Counted from the stretch's first letter, positions 1-7,848 are shown. The stretch is 17,875 nt of DNA from an uncultured Oscillospiraceae bacterium (GCA_947627085.1 CANQUO010000017.1:1-17875), one strand, 5' to 3'. Translations and numbers: made by a program. The notes: generated by a model not told the origin, from the letters alone.

Positions 1-298
1 CGAAGGCGATGTTGTCATAGACGGTCATCTGGGGATAGAGGGCGTAGCTCTGGAATACCATGGCTATCTCACGCTCACGGGGGCCCATCTCATTGGCGCG
101 CTTGTCGTTGATATAGAAGTCGCCCTTGGATATGTCCTCCAGTCCCGCGATCATGCGCAGGGTGGTGGATTTTCCGCAACCGGAGGGCCCGACGAACACG
201 ATGAACTCGCCCTTCTCAATGGTCAGGTTGAAATCGTGCACCGCGTGGAAGCCGTTGGGGTAGATCTTGTTTATATCTTTCAGGGTCAAATACGACAT
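1..298 (-). CDS. Sugar ABC transporter ATP-binding protein, UgpC/MsmK type (N-terminal part; runs off left edge)
   Basis: The first 99 codons of a second ATPase of the multiple-sugar (CUT1) ABC family, which powers sugar import from the cytoplasmic face. The fragment begins MSYLTLKDINKIYP and carries the Walker A motif GPSGCGKST at about residues 37-45 and the Q-loop segment VFQSYALYPQMT at about 81-92. The signature motif, Walker B and regulatory OB-fold domain lie beyond the window edge. The ATG at 296-298 follows AAGGAGA with a 7-nt spacer. It is the last visible gene of the pectin operon, 36 nt after the GH28 stop. It is clearly a paralogue, not a duplicate, of the ATPase at 3254-4327. 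It keeps the usual YP where the other copy has YG. It could serve this operon or begin a further transport module downstream. Confidence 0.93.
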   Translation of the reverse strand, partial: MSYLTLKDINKIYPNGFHAVHDFNLTIEKGEFIVFVGPSGCGKSTTLRMIAGLEDISKGDFYINDKRANEMGPREREIAMVFQSYALYPQMTVYDNIAF

Positions 299-334
299 AG
301 ATTTGTCTCCTTACACATGATTTTTGCTGTGGGG

Positions 335-1918
335 TCAGGAAACAACGGTTTGATCGCCGTCAAACCCGGAGGTCTCGACGCGCTCGCTGTTAATGGCGAT
401 GAGCCTCTCCCCCTCCACACCTTCGAGCTTCACGTTCTTGACCGTGATGCTCCGGACGTTGTTCATGTAAAGCCCCAGCTTGCGCTTGGGCTCCATGAAC
501 TCCTGCATGGCGGGGAGCCCGGGCTGTGCGTCGTCGGCGAAGGAGACGCTTATGTTCTCCAGCGTGACGCTCTCGATGGGCATCTCTGTAAGGCCGTCTA
601 TGTAGCAGGCGGCGACCTCAGTGTCAACACATTCCATGTTACGGAAGGTGAAGGAACCCATGCGGGGTGTCCTGTCGTCGACCGGCAGCTTCTCCCGGCT
701 CCAGACATACTCGTCGTGGCAGTCCGGGTCACAGCAGTTGTACCACAGATTGATGACTATCGGCGTGAGGACCCTCTCCATCCTGATGTTGTCAAAGAGG
801 ATATTGGTGATCACACTGTCCTTTCCCCTGCCACGGCGGGACTTTATCCTGAGTCCCCTGTCCGTCGCCTTGAAAAGGCACTGGGTCACACTGAGGTTCG
901 TCACACCGGCCGAGGCCTCGCTCCCCAATGTCACCGCACCGTGTCCGAACTGCATGAGGCAGTTGCGGATGGTGTAGCGGTCCGCGGGGGCCTTATACTT
1001 CACAGCCATTTCCAGCTTGCCGGATTTGATGGCGATGCAGTCGTCACCGACTGAGAATTTACAGCCGATGATGTTTACGGTATCACAGCTCTCCGGGTTG
1101 CACCCGTCGGTGTTGGGGCTGTCCTTGGGAGCCGTGATAAAGCAGTTGAGAACGGAGACGTCCTTGGAGAAAAACGGGTGTATGTGCCAGGTGGCGCCGT
1201 TTTTCACCGTGACCCCGTGGAGAGTTATGTTCTTGCACCTGTTCAGGAATAAGACACGCGGCCTCGCCGCCGGGAAGCTCTCAAACCCCTGCCACCAGTC
1301 GCCGTTCTGGCCGTTGCCGTCCACGGTGCCGGGGCCCACAATGGCCACGTCCTCGCAGAAGGAACCCTGGATAAGCGACTGATACGCGGGCCTTTCGAGC
1401 CCTTCAAAGCTGGCGAGAGGTATCTCATCTCCCGTGACCGGGTCCGTCGCCAGGCCGGTTATCACGGGATAGCGCTCCCTGTCGGTGGACCCGAGTACGG
1501 TGGCGCCCTCCTGAAGCTCGATGGTGATGTGGCTTTTCAGCGACAGCGGCAGTGTGAGGTATGTCCCCGCCGGGAACACGAGCCTTCCGCCGTCCGGGGT
1601 GAAGTTTATGGCCGCCTGGAGAGAGGCGGTGTCCTCATGGACGCCGTCGCCCACCGCGCCGAAGTCCCTCACCGACAAAGCGCAGGTCTCGCATGCCGTC
1701 TTGAGCGCGACATTGTCGGCCGCGCCGTCGTCAAAGCGCACCTCAACATCGTACTCACTCCCGGGCCTGAGCCCGTAGAGCGAGAAAACGTTGGTGTCGC
1801 CGCGGAGCCTCCTCTCCCCGTCCACATACACATCGTAGGGGCACCGGGAGAAGTGGGGGGCCGTCCCCTCTATCTCAAAACAGGCGGACGTACTTCCGCG
1901 GTATAAGATTTGAGTCAT
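335..1918 (-). CDS. Glycoside hydrolase family 28 polygalacturonase, probably exo-acting and cytoplasmic
   Basis: A 527-residue enzyme expected to hydrolyse alpha-1,4 linkages of (oligo)galacturonate. I chose the ATG at 1916-1918 (MTQILYRGS) because GAGGAG lies about 6 nt upstream; an in-frame ATG 14 codons earlier overlaps the upstream gene. Residues about 1-75 look like a fibronectin III-type module, followed by a right-handed beta-helix opening with VRDFGAVGDG. GH28 catalytic motifs are all present: NTDG (about 269-272), GDDCIAIKSG (about 291-300, the Asp pair), GHG (about 325-327) and RIK (about 357-359). An Fn3-like domain before the helix is typical of bacterial exo-polygalacturonases; exo action is inferred from that. 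No signal peptide is visible, so it should act on imported oligosaccharides. It lies 10 nt downstream of the 214-aa membrane protein gene. Confidence 0.93.
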   Translation of the reverse strand: MTQILYRGSTSACFEIEGTAPHFSRCPYDVYVDGERRLRGDTNVFSLYGLRPGSEYDVEVRFDDGAADNVALKTACETCALSVRDFGAVGDGVHEDTASLQAAINFTPDGGRLVFPAGTYLTLPLSLKSHITIELQEGATVLGSTDRERYPVITGLATDPVTGDEIPLASFEGLERPAYQSLIQGSFCEDVAIVGPGTVDGNGQNGDWWQGFESFPAARPRVLFLNRCKNITLHGVTVKNGATWHIHPFFSKDVSVLNCFITAPKDSPNTDGCNPESCDTVNIIGCKFSVGDDCIAIKSGKLEMAVKYKAPADRYTIRNCLMQFGHGAVTLGSEASAGVTNLSVTQCLFKATDRGLRIKSRRGRGKDSVITNILFDNIRMERVLTPIVINLWYNCCDPDCHDEYVWSREKLPVDDRTPRMGSFTFRNMECVDTEVAACYIDGLTEMPIESVTLENISVSFADDAQPGLPAMQEFMEPKRKLGLYMNNVRSITVKNVKLEGVEGERLIAINSERVETSGFDGDQTVVS

Positions 1919-1928
1919 TTCAAACTCC

Positions 1929-2573
1929 TCATCGAGCGGCTTTCTTTTTGGCGTCGTCAAATATCTTTACAAAGACGTTCTTCATCATCACAAAGAGCAT
2001 GTCGATCGCCAGATAGAAAAGTCCGAATATAAGCGGCTCTACTCCCAGCTCCGGGGCCACCGTCGTCGGATCGGTCACGCCCTTGAGCTCGTTTATGGCC
2101 ATATTTATCTTCTCATAGAGCTTGTACTCCAGGAAAAAGACCAGAACGGAGTAAAGTATATTCATGGGGAAACTGTAATAGCCCTTTTTGGGGAACATCA
2201 TGTATTTCGCGCTGGAACCGGGTTCCGATTCCAAAAATCTCATGGCGTTGTTCACCAGGAGGTCGTTGACCATCCCCAGGACCACTCCCACGATGACTAT
2301 GATATCGAGCCCGTTTCTCAGGCCCAGCCCCCACAGGAAGAAGAAGCACACGCAACCGGCGAACCACCACTTTATGAAGCACATCTTGATCCACTCGGGA
2401 ATCTTGAACTTCAGCCCCGATTTGTACTTGTCTATCTCCTTTTTCGGGACGGGCGGTGAATTCTCCTTATTGGCCGTGACCAGGTCGTCAACGGCCTTGG
2501 TTTTCAGCTCGTAATATTCCGCCGGCTTGAACTGCTCCTCCTGGGGCGCGCCCTTTTTATCCTTTTTGCTCAT
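1929..2573 (-). CDS. Uncharacterised 4-TM membrane protein (operon membrane protein 4)
   Basis: A 214-aa protein I cannot assign to a named family. It has a charged, Lys-rich cytoplasmic N-terminus of about 60 residues, then hydrophobic spans at about 64-83, 88-107, 132-152 and 180-200, and a basic C-terminal tail (KIFDDAKKKAAR). The positive-inside rule predicts both ends in the cytoplasm. The loop between spans 3 and 4 (about 155-178, NELKGVTDPTTVAPELG) would face outside. The ATG is preceded by AGAGGAG at 5 nt. It follows the 200-aa membrane protein gene after 81 nt containing two hairpins, and GH28 follows 10 nt later. Its topology matches the three other small membrane proteins of the operon. 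A role in sugar uptake or transporter assembly is inferred only from position. Confidence 0.85.
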   Translation of the reverse strand: MSKKDKKGAPQEEQFKPAEYYELKTKAVDDLVTANKENSPPVPKKEIDKYKSGLKFKIPEWIKMCFIKWWFAGCVCFFFLWGLGLRNGLDIIVIVGVVLGMVNDLLVNNAMRFLESEPGSSAKYMMFPKKGYYSFPMNILYSVLVFFLEYKLYEKINMAINELKGVTDPTTVAPELGVEPLIFGLFYLAIDMLFVMMKNVFVKIFDDAKKKAAR

Positions 2574-2593
2574 GGATGCTCCTCTTAGCTTAC

Positions 2594-2642
2594 GGGAGGC
2601 TCGTCGCCCGGGCCTCCCATCAGCTCAAGGCCCTCTCGGGCC
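2594..2642 (-). other. Intercistronic hairpin pair between membrane protein genes 3 and 4
   Basis: Two GC-rich inverted repeats sit in the 81-nt gap. One has arms GGGAGGC (2594-2600) and GCCTCCC (2612-2618) around an 11-nt loop. The other has arms GGCCC (2629-2633) and GGGCC (2638-2642) around a 4-nt loop. Neither is followed by a T-run in the direction of transcription, so they are more likely mRNA stability or processing elements than strong terminators. Confidence 0.5.
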
Positions 2643-2654
2643 TGCTCGGTTTAG

Positions 2655-3254
2655 TTATTCGCTTGCCAGATCGATGGCGCCCATGTCGCTGTTGCCCTCG
2701 ACCTCAATGTTGGTGTTGATCTTCCGAAGGAGCTTCTTGTACACAGGCATAAGCGCGGTGAGAGCCACGCCGACGCACAAAATGATGATGTGCACGGTGA
2801 GGTAATAGGGCGCGTACGCGATGTAAGCCGTCTCCTTGGTGATCGCCACGGCCGTCTGAGGATCGCCCTGGACGGTGTTGACGGCGTTGATGTAGAACAC
2901 ATCACAGCCGATGATGATGGCTACCATGATAAGCATCAGCACCAGCATGGGCACGTTGACCTTTTTGCGGTACTGGAAGGCGTTCATGAAGCACACCAGC
3001 GACAGCATGGACAGGAGCATGATCGCGAACTCCGCAAGTCCCATGTTCGTAAGCAGGAGCTTGGCGGTGGTGTTGGAGAAGGTGGACAGATTCAGAGAAT
3101 AGACCAGGAAGGCGATGATAAACGCGGCCATAGCGATATTCTGGGGCCTGCGCTTGAGGGAGACGATGAACTTACGGCACATCTCCTTCAGGGCGTGGAC
3201 AAAACCCTTGTTGGGGTTTTTCTCCTTTGGGGCCTTCGTTTTCTTATCCGCCAT
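2655..3254 (-). CDS. Uncharacterised 4-TM membrane protein (operon membrane protein 3)
   Basis: A 199-aa protein of no family I recognise. The start is the ATG at 3252-3254, whose A is shared with the TGA stop of the upstream ATPase gene (TGATG), with a G-rich Shine-Dalgarno (GGGGGG) just upstream; an in-frame GTG one codon earlier is possible. The N-terminus is Lys/Arg-rich (KKTKAPKEKN and SLKRRPQN), followed by spans at about 42-58, 73-91, 100-121 and 148-172, basic turns after span 2 (YRKK) and after span 4 (YKKLLRK), and an outward loop of about 25 residues between spans 3 and 4. Both ends should be cytoplasmic. The coupled start suggests expression in step with the ATPase. Confidence 0.87.
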   Translation of the reverse strand: MADKKTKAPKEKNPNKGFVHALKEMCRKFIVSLKRRPQNIAMAAFIIAFLVYSLNLSTFSNTTAKLLLTNMGLAEFAIMLLSMLSLVCFMNAFQYRKKVNVPMLVLMLIMVAIIIGCDVFYINAVNTVQGDPQTAVAITKETAYIAYAPYYLTVHIIILCVGVALTALMPVYKKLLRKINTNIEVEGNSDMGAIDLASE

Positions 3255-4327
3255 CACTTATCCCCCCTTATCGCTTTGGTGGTCTCCTTGTCGAAGAAGT
3301 GCTTCCTTACAATGGAGAAGCCGGCGGTGTCGCCGTTTTTGTAATTCTTCCAGCCCTTGAGCTTGGCGGTGACCTTGACGCCCGTGTTGCCAACGTTGCC
3401 GTAGACCAGGGTGTTCATGCCCAGGTTCTCGTTGTTCGTAACGGTGACCTTGATGTCGTTGCCCTCGGTGAAATTCTCCGGACGGACGCCCAGAGTGATC
3501 TCCTTGCCCTCGTAGGCGGCCAGGATTTTTTTCTCCTCGGGAGTGAGGGCGGCCTTGAAGCCGTTGCCCACCAGCTCGTTACCCGAGACCTTCACGTCGT
3601 AGAAGTTCATGGGAGGAAGTCCGATGAAGCTTGCCACGAACACGTTGTCCGGGGAATCGTAGAGCTCAAGGGGCGTGCCGACCTGCTGGACATGGCCCAT
3701 GGACATGCACACGATACGGTCAGCCAGGGTCAGAGCCTCGGTCTGGTCGTGGGTGACGTAGAGCATGGTGGCCTGGAGCCTCTTGTGCAGGAGCAGTATC
3801 TCACGGCGGGTGGCGCCGCGCAATTTCGCGTCAAGGTTGGAAAGGGGCTCGTCGAACAGGAACACCTTGGGGTTCCGGACGATGGAGCGGCCCATGGCCA
3901 CGCGCTGTCTCTGTCCGCCGGACAGCTGCGCGGGCTTTTTGTTGAGCTGGCTGGTGAGGCCCAGGACCTCAGCCGCCGCCAGTACCTTCTTATGGATGAC
4001 GTTTGGGTCCTCCTTGCGAAGCGTCAGGGAGAACGCCATGTTTTCATATATGGTCATGTGCCCGTAAAGCGCGTAGCTCTGGAACACCATGGCCATGTCG
4101 CGGTCCTTCGCCGGGGTCTGGGTGATGTCCTTGCCGTCCAGCAAAAGCTTGCCGTTTGAGATATCCTCAAGTCCGGCGACCATCCGCAGGGTGGTGGACT
4201 TTCCGCAACCGGAGGGGCCGACCAGGACGATGAGCTCACCGTCCTTGACGTCCAGGTTGAAGTCGAATACGGCCTGGACATTGTTGTCGTATATCTTATC
4301 GATATGCTGTAAACTCAGTGTCGCCAT
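3254..4327 (-). CDS. ugpC: Sugar ABC transporter ATP-binding protein, UgpC/MsmK type
   Basis: A full-length 357-aa ATPase of the CUT1 sugar-importer family; it would energise the LplB/LplC-type permeases of this operon. Visible motifs are Walker A GPSGCGKST (37-45), Q-loop Gln83, signature LSGGQ (135-139), Walker B VFLFDE (155-160), D-loop SNLD (163-166) and switch His193. The C-terminal part from about residue 235 fits the regulatory OB-fold domain (for example LGVRPENF). One oddity is the segment YALYGHM, where relatives, including the second ATPase here, have Pro at the Gly position. The ATG is preceded by GGGAGG. It starts 15 nt after membrane protein 2 and overlaps membrane protein 3 by one base. 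The symbol reflects the family name; the substrate here is more likely oligogalacturonide than glycerol phosphate. Confidence 0.96.
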   Translation of the reverse strand: MATLSLQHIDKIYDNNVQAVFDFNLDVKDGELIVLVGPSGCGKSTTLRMVAGLEDISNGKLLLDGKDITQTPAKDRDMAMVFQSYALYGHMTIYENMAFSLTLRKEDPNVIHKKVLAAAEVLGLTSQLNKKPAQLSGGQRQRVAMGRSIVRNPKVFLFDEPLSNLDAKLRGATRREILLLHKRLQATMLYVTHDQTEALTLADRIVCMSMGHVQQVGTPLELYDSPDNVFVASFIGLPPMNFYDVKVSGNELVGNGFKAALTPEEKKILAAYEGKEITLGVRPENFTEGNDIKVTVTNNENLGMNTLVYGNVGNTGVKVTAKLKGWKNYKNGDTAGFSIVRKHFFDKETTKAIRGDK

Positions 4328-4342
4328 ATATCCGCCTCCCCC

Positions 4343-4828
4343 TTACGCCTTTTCCCCGAGGGACTTTATGTGCGCCTCGAGCTGGTTGCACCTGATGACG
4401 TTCAGCACCGCCGAGAAAATAAGGCAGGCCGCCGAGACGGCAAGGTAAATAAAGCACTTGGTGAATGTAAAGCCGCTCATAACGGTGGCCTCGCCGATAA
4501 CGGCGTTGTGGGCCCGCATGGGTATCACGAAGATTCTGACCACCTGCATCGCTCCGGCGACGAGGAGGATCAGTGAGTAATTCTTGCCGTAGTGCTTCAC
4601 GCCTTCGGAGGAGAGGAACACGGCCAGCAGGAATATAAGGTTGTAGACTATGGAGGCGCCGATCTGGATGGTGTAGTAGTAGGTCTCCACATCCTGACGG
4701 TAAAGGAGGACGAAATAGAAAACATCGAAAAGGATGGCAAGATAGCAAAGGTTGGAGCAGGCGGAGTTCTTGACATACCTCATCCTGTCTTTTTGGATAT
4801 AGAGGTCCTCAGCGGACTTTGTTTTCAT
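4343..4828 (-). CDS. Uncharacterised 4-TM membrane protein (operon membrane protein 2)
   Basis: A 161-aa protein with no recognised family. A basic N-terminal segment of about 23 residues precedes spans at about 25-43, 54-72, 83-101 and 122-144, and the tail (CNQLEAHIKSLGEKA) is charged and probably helical and cytoplasmic. The loop between spans 3 and 4 holds PMRAHNAVIGEATVMSG and should face out. Its ATG directly follows the TAA of the preceding gene (TAAATG), with GGGAGGAAGG upstream inside that gene's end, so the two are almost certainly translationally coupled. The ATPase gene follows 15 nt later. It has the same N-in/C-in 4-TM layout as the other three small membrane proteins. Function is unknown. 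Confidence 0.86.
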   Translation of the reverse strand: MKTKSAEDLYIQKDRMRYVKNSACSNLCYLAILFDVFYFVLLYRQDVETYYYTIQIGASIVYNLIFLLAVFLSSEGVKHYGKNYSLILLVAGAMQVVRIFVIPMRAHNAVIGEATVMSGFTFTKCFIYLAVSAACLIFSAVLNVIRCNQLEAHIKSLGEKA

Positions 4829-5446
4829 TTAAGCCTTCCTCCCCTCTGCCACCAGCGCCCTCTCTTCCTTCATGAGCATAGCCTTCCACACGGTGCAGGC
4901 CACCAGGAGGAGCGCCGATAAGATCATCAGTCCAAATACGATGTACTGGGCGTCGAACCAGAAGGTGGACTCGGTGTACTTGGAGTTGAACGTCTCCGAA
5001 TACTCCTTGAGCGCCGCGAAGTCGACCTTAAGGAACTGCGCCTTGAAGAGCTCGATGTAGGGATTGGCAAAAATCGGGATGTATACGCTTGCCGCGGTGA
5101 ACAGCCCGACGGCCACGTAGTTTGACACATAATATCTGCGTCTCGTGCTGGTGTTAGTTATGAACAGGAAGCAGGCGATGACGATGTATACTATGGAATA
5201 AACAACGAATACCCGGTCAAATTCCTGCATGTTAAAGTAGACCATAGCGCCGGGGACCGATTTCTCCTTGGCGACATAGCCGGCCTCGCCTGTATCCTTG
5301 TTCTCGGTAAGCCTGATGCTCAGCGTCGAATAGAGCGCGTCATAGAGATCGGTCATGATCCCCAGCGCGTAAAGGAACAGAACGACTGCCACGATCAGAG
5401 CCACCAGGCAAAGAATCTTCTGCGCCTTTATTTGAGATTTATACAT
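4829..5446 (-). CDS. Uncharacterised 4-TM membrane protein (operon membrane protein 1)
   Basis: A 205-aa protein I do not recognise. It has a short basic N-terminus, span 1 at about 10-31, a 50-residue hydrophilic outward loop, spans 2 and 3 at about 81-97 and 108-126 separated by the basic turn TSTRRRYYVSN, a second outward loop of about 38 residues rich in Lys, Glu and aromatics, span 4 at about 166-187, and a cytoplasmic tail. Of the four small membrane proteins it has the largest extracytoplasmic loops, so it is the best candidate for contact with the binding protein encoded just upstream. The ATG follows AGAGGAGG at 5 nt. The gene lies 116 nt after the binding-protein gene, across a stable hairpin. 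Confidence 0.87.
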   Translation of the reverse strand: MYKSQIKAQKILCLVALIVAVVLFLYALGIMTDLYDALYSTLSIRLTENKDTGEAGYVAKEKSVPGAMVYFNMQEFDRVFVVYSIVYIVIACFLFITNTSTRRRYYVSNYVAVGLFTAASVYIPIFANPYIELFKAQFLKVDFAALKEYSETFNSKYTESTFWFDAQYIVFGLMILSALLLVACTVWKAMLMKEERALVAEGRKA

Positions 5447-5477
5447 GACTACCTCCTCTTGAGGAAGCGACCTCCGC

Positions 5478-5505
5478 CCCTCCCCGGGCTCTCACCCGGG
5501 GAGGG
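5478..5505 (-). other. Stable intercistronic hairpin downstream of the solute-binding protein gene
   Basis: Perfect 11-bp arms CCCTCCCCGGG (5478-5488) and CCCGGGGAGGG (5495-5505) enclose a 6-nt loop. No U-tract follows on the minus strand. This placement fits a 3' stabiliser or partial terminator that keeps binding-protein mRNA more abundant than the distal message, a common arrangement in sugar ABC operons. That role is inferred. Confidence 0.6.
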
Positions 5506-5562
5506 CTTCGGTAATTCCTTTAGATTTATGTGCTGGGGTCAGCTTTAATGGTAGCTGGTAGC

Positions 5563-7779
5563 TTAGCCCTCGTAGGACTCAAGGGCGCGCTGGAGGGCCA
5601 TCTCGTTGATGGCAAGAGCGGCCTTGCAGTTCCAGGCGTTGGCCACGTTGTCAGCGGTGCTCTGAGGATCCTTCATGACGGAGTCAGTGAAGCCGTTGCG
5701 GATGATGTCCACCTGGATGTTCTCGCCGTCCTTGCTGGTGCCGAACTTGGTGTTCAGCTCGCTGTAGTCGGCGATCTGCTTGCTCTCGGTGGGCTCAAGG
5801 GGCAGGTTGGTCGGCATGGAGGTATACCACATGTTCTCAGTGTTGACGCTCAGGAGCGGGTGCTTGATGGTGCCAAGGGCGATGGCCTTGGACAGCATCT
5901 CGCCGCCGATCTTACCGACCTCGTGAGTGCACTCAAACTCGAAGGCCTGGCTCTTCATGAAGGAGAGGGTGGAGCCCAGATACCAACGTGCGTAGTTGGT
6001 GTAGGAGGTAGCGCCGACGTCGGGGTCCCAAACGTCAGCCTCGACCTGGTCGGAAATCTCGGGCCACTCCTCGCCATTGAAGATGTAGGTGACAACGTTG
6101 CCGTTGGCGTCATGCTTGAGGAAGGCGTCGGGGCCGTAGCTCATGAGGATGGTGCCCTCGTGGCTGTACATATAGTCGATGAGAGCGAGGCACGCGTAGA
6201 GCTTGTTCTCGTCATCGCCGACACCGGCCTTGGAAATACCCCAGGAGTTGGAGGTCTTGACGGAACGCCAGGACTCGGTGAAGCGCATGTAGACGCCGTC
6301 CTCGCTGGTGCCGTCATACCAGTGGGCCACGGGGACCATGACGGGGGTGAACTTCTCGCCGGCGTCGGTGTCGAGCCACTGGTTGTTACCGGTCTGGGTC
6401 TGGTTGTAGTCGTACTCCATGAAGCCCATGTCGTTCTGCATCATGGACTTGGTGTTCTCCTTGGAGCCGTCGAGCCAGGACTTGGAGATAAGGCCCTCCT
6501 TGGCCATGTCGTTCATGCGCTTGAGCTCCTCGTAGGTCTCGACCTCCATACGGGCGTCGTGAAGCTTGCCGTCGGAGTCGATCCAGAGGTAGCCGTTACG
6601 GGACTCAACGCCGCGGACGCCGAAGAGCTGGCCGGCGGCCCTGAGGGTATCTACCTGACGGTTCAGGTTGTCGTCCTCACGGCAGAAGATGCCCTGGATG
6701 GTGTCGGTGCCGTTGAGGGTCTGGGGGTTGGCGACGACGCAACGCAGGAGCGCGACAAGCTCGTCAGCGTCCCAGCAGGCGTCCTGGCCGATGTAGAGGT
6801 TGGCGCGGTTGGTGCCGTAATAGCCGCCGTAGGTCTTGTCTATGTACTCACGGAGCATGTTGACGGCGGCCACACCGTCCATGGAGCCGGCGGCGTTCAT
6901 CTTCTCGATGATGTTGCCGTAGGCGTCATAGTCCTTGGTGATCTGGATAACGGCGGTACCGTCGGAGTTGGCGCTGTCGATGGTGATCTTGCCGCTACTG
7001 GGCATGTAGGGCTGATAAGCGGGGGTAGCGGTCTTGTTGCTGGCGGTGGCGGTGAACTCGCCCTCGCCGTTCAGGAGCTTCTCGACCCAGTCGGTGCGCA
7101 TGAGGAACATACGCTCGATGTCGTCAACGCCGTCGAAGTAGGGGCCATAGTAGAAGGCGCCGGTATCGGTGTTGGCGACAATGGACAGGCGGACGATGGG
7201 GTTGGCGTCGAGATACGCCTTCAGGTTGGGCATGTAGTCCAGATACTCAGCCAGATTCACAAGAGCGCCGGCCTCGCCGTTCTCACTGATGATGCTGGCG
7301 TCGGAGAAGATCATGTCGATCTGCTCCAGCTGGGGCTCCCAGTAGTTCCACTCCTCCTTGGCGCTCTTGCCGGTGTACTTGTCCTCGAACTTGATGCCGA
7401 GAACGTTCTGGAGCTCGGCCCAGGTCGGCTTCAGGTCGCCGGAGCGGTAGGTGTTGCCGTCGGCGACGGTGAGTGTACCACCTTCGGGGATGTTGGAAGC
7501 GCTATAGGTGATACCTGTCTTATCTCCGTTGTATCCGACGGCCATGCGGAGCGTCACGCTGCCGTCATCGGGATACATATCGGAAGCGGTCTTCTGCTCG
7601 GGGGGATTGGTCTCCCCGCCGGGGGTGCTCTCGGGGGGTTGGGTGTCCCCGCCGGGGGTGCTCGCGGGGGGGTCGGTCTGATCGTCGCCGGTGTTGATCT
7701 TCGGGCCGCAGCCGGCCAGCAGGGCCGCTACGAGGGCGAAGGAAAGAACGATAGCGAGAACCTTGTTGAGCTTTTTCAC
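5563..7779 (-). CDS. Extracellular solute-binding lipoprotein of a CUT1 sugar ABC transporter
   Basis: A 738-aa surface lipoprotein expected to capture pectin-derived oligosaccharides and deliver them to the two permeases encoded upstream. It has a classical signal peptide: KKLNK, a hydrophobic core, and the lipobox LAGC with the lipidated Cys at residue 24. A Pro/Gly/Thr-rich tether (about 38-62) with two tandem copies of a STPGG(D/E)T(Q/N)PPE unit follows, then the long binding domain. At 738 aa it is well above the usual 400-550 for this family. The start is a GTG (7777-7779) 9 nt after AGGAGG. An ATG only 2 nt from that Shine-Dalgarno is out of frame and would not give a signal peptide. 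The gene is 69 nt from the upstream permease gene and has a hairpin on each side. Confidence 0.93.
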   Translation of the reverse strand: MKKLNKVLAIVLSFALVAALLAGCGPKINTGDDQTDPPASTPGGDTQPPESTPGGETNPPEQKTASDMYPDDGSVTLRMAVGYNGDKTGITYSASNIPEGGTLTVADGNTYRSGDLKPTWAELQNVLGIKFEDKYTGKSAKEEWNYWEPQLEQIDMIFSDASIISENGEAGALVNLAEYLDYMPNLKAYLDANPIVRLSIVANTDTGAFYYGPYFDGVDDIERMFLMRTDWVEKLLNGEGEFTATASNKTATPAYQPYMPSSGKITIDSANSDGTAVIQITKDYDAYGNIIEKMNAAGSMDGVAAVNMLREYIDKTYGGYYGTNRANLYIGQDACWDADELVALLRCVVANPQTLNGTDTIQGIFCREDDNLNRQVDTLRAAGQLFGVRGVESRNGYLWIDSDGKLHDARMEVETYEELKRMNDMAKEGLISKSWLDGSKENTKSMMQNDMGFMEYDYNQTQTGNNQWLDTDAGEKFTPVMVPVAHWYDGTSEDGVYMRFTESWRSVKTSNSWGISKAGVGDDENKLYACLALIDYMYSHEGTILMSYGPDAFLKHDANGNVVTYIFNGEEWPEISDQVEADVWDPDVGATSYTNYARWYLGSTLSFMKSQAFEFECTHEVGKIGGEMLSKAIALGTIKHPLLSVNTENMWYTSMPTNLPLEPTESKQIADYSELNTKFGTSKDGENIQVDIIRNGFTDSVMKDPQSTADNVANAWNCKAALAINEMALQRALESYEG

Positions 7780-7819
7780 TTTTCATTTCCTCCTAAAGAA
7801 ATATGTGTAGATATGTTCC

Positions 7820-7835
7820 ACCGGGTTTGCCCGGT
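7820..7835 (-). other. Small hairpin upstream of the solute-binding protein start
   Basis: ACCGGG (7820-7825) and CCCGGT (7830-7835) form a 6-bp stem with a 4-nt loop. It lies in the 69-nt gap between the LplC-type permease and the binding-protein Shine-Dalgarno (7789-7794). No U-tract follows on the minus strand. It may mark an mRNA processing point or protect the 5' end; this is inferred. Confidence 0.4.
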
Positions 7836-7848
7836 AAAAACCTTTGTA

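Noticed and set aside
3227..4159. A 310-codon plus-strand frame over the ATPase gene
   Set aside because: It is a shadow of the UgpC/MsmK-type gene, whose motifs are unambiguous on the other strand.
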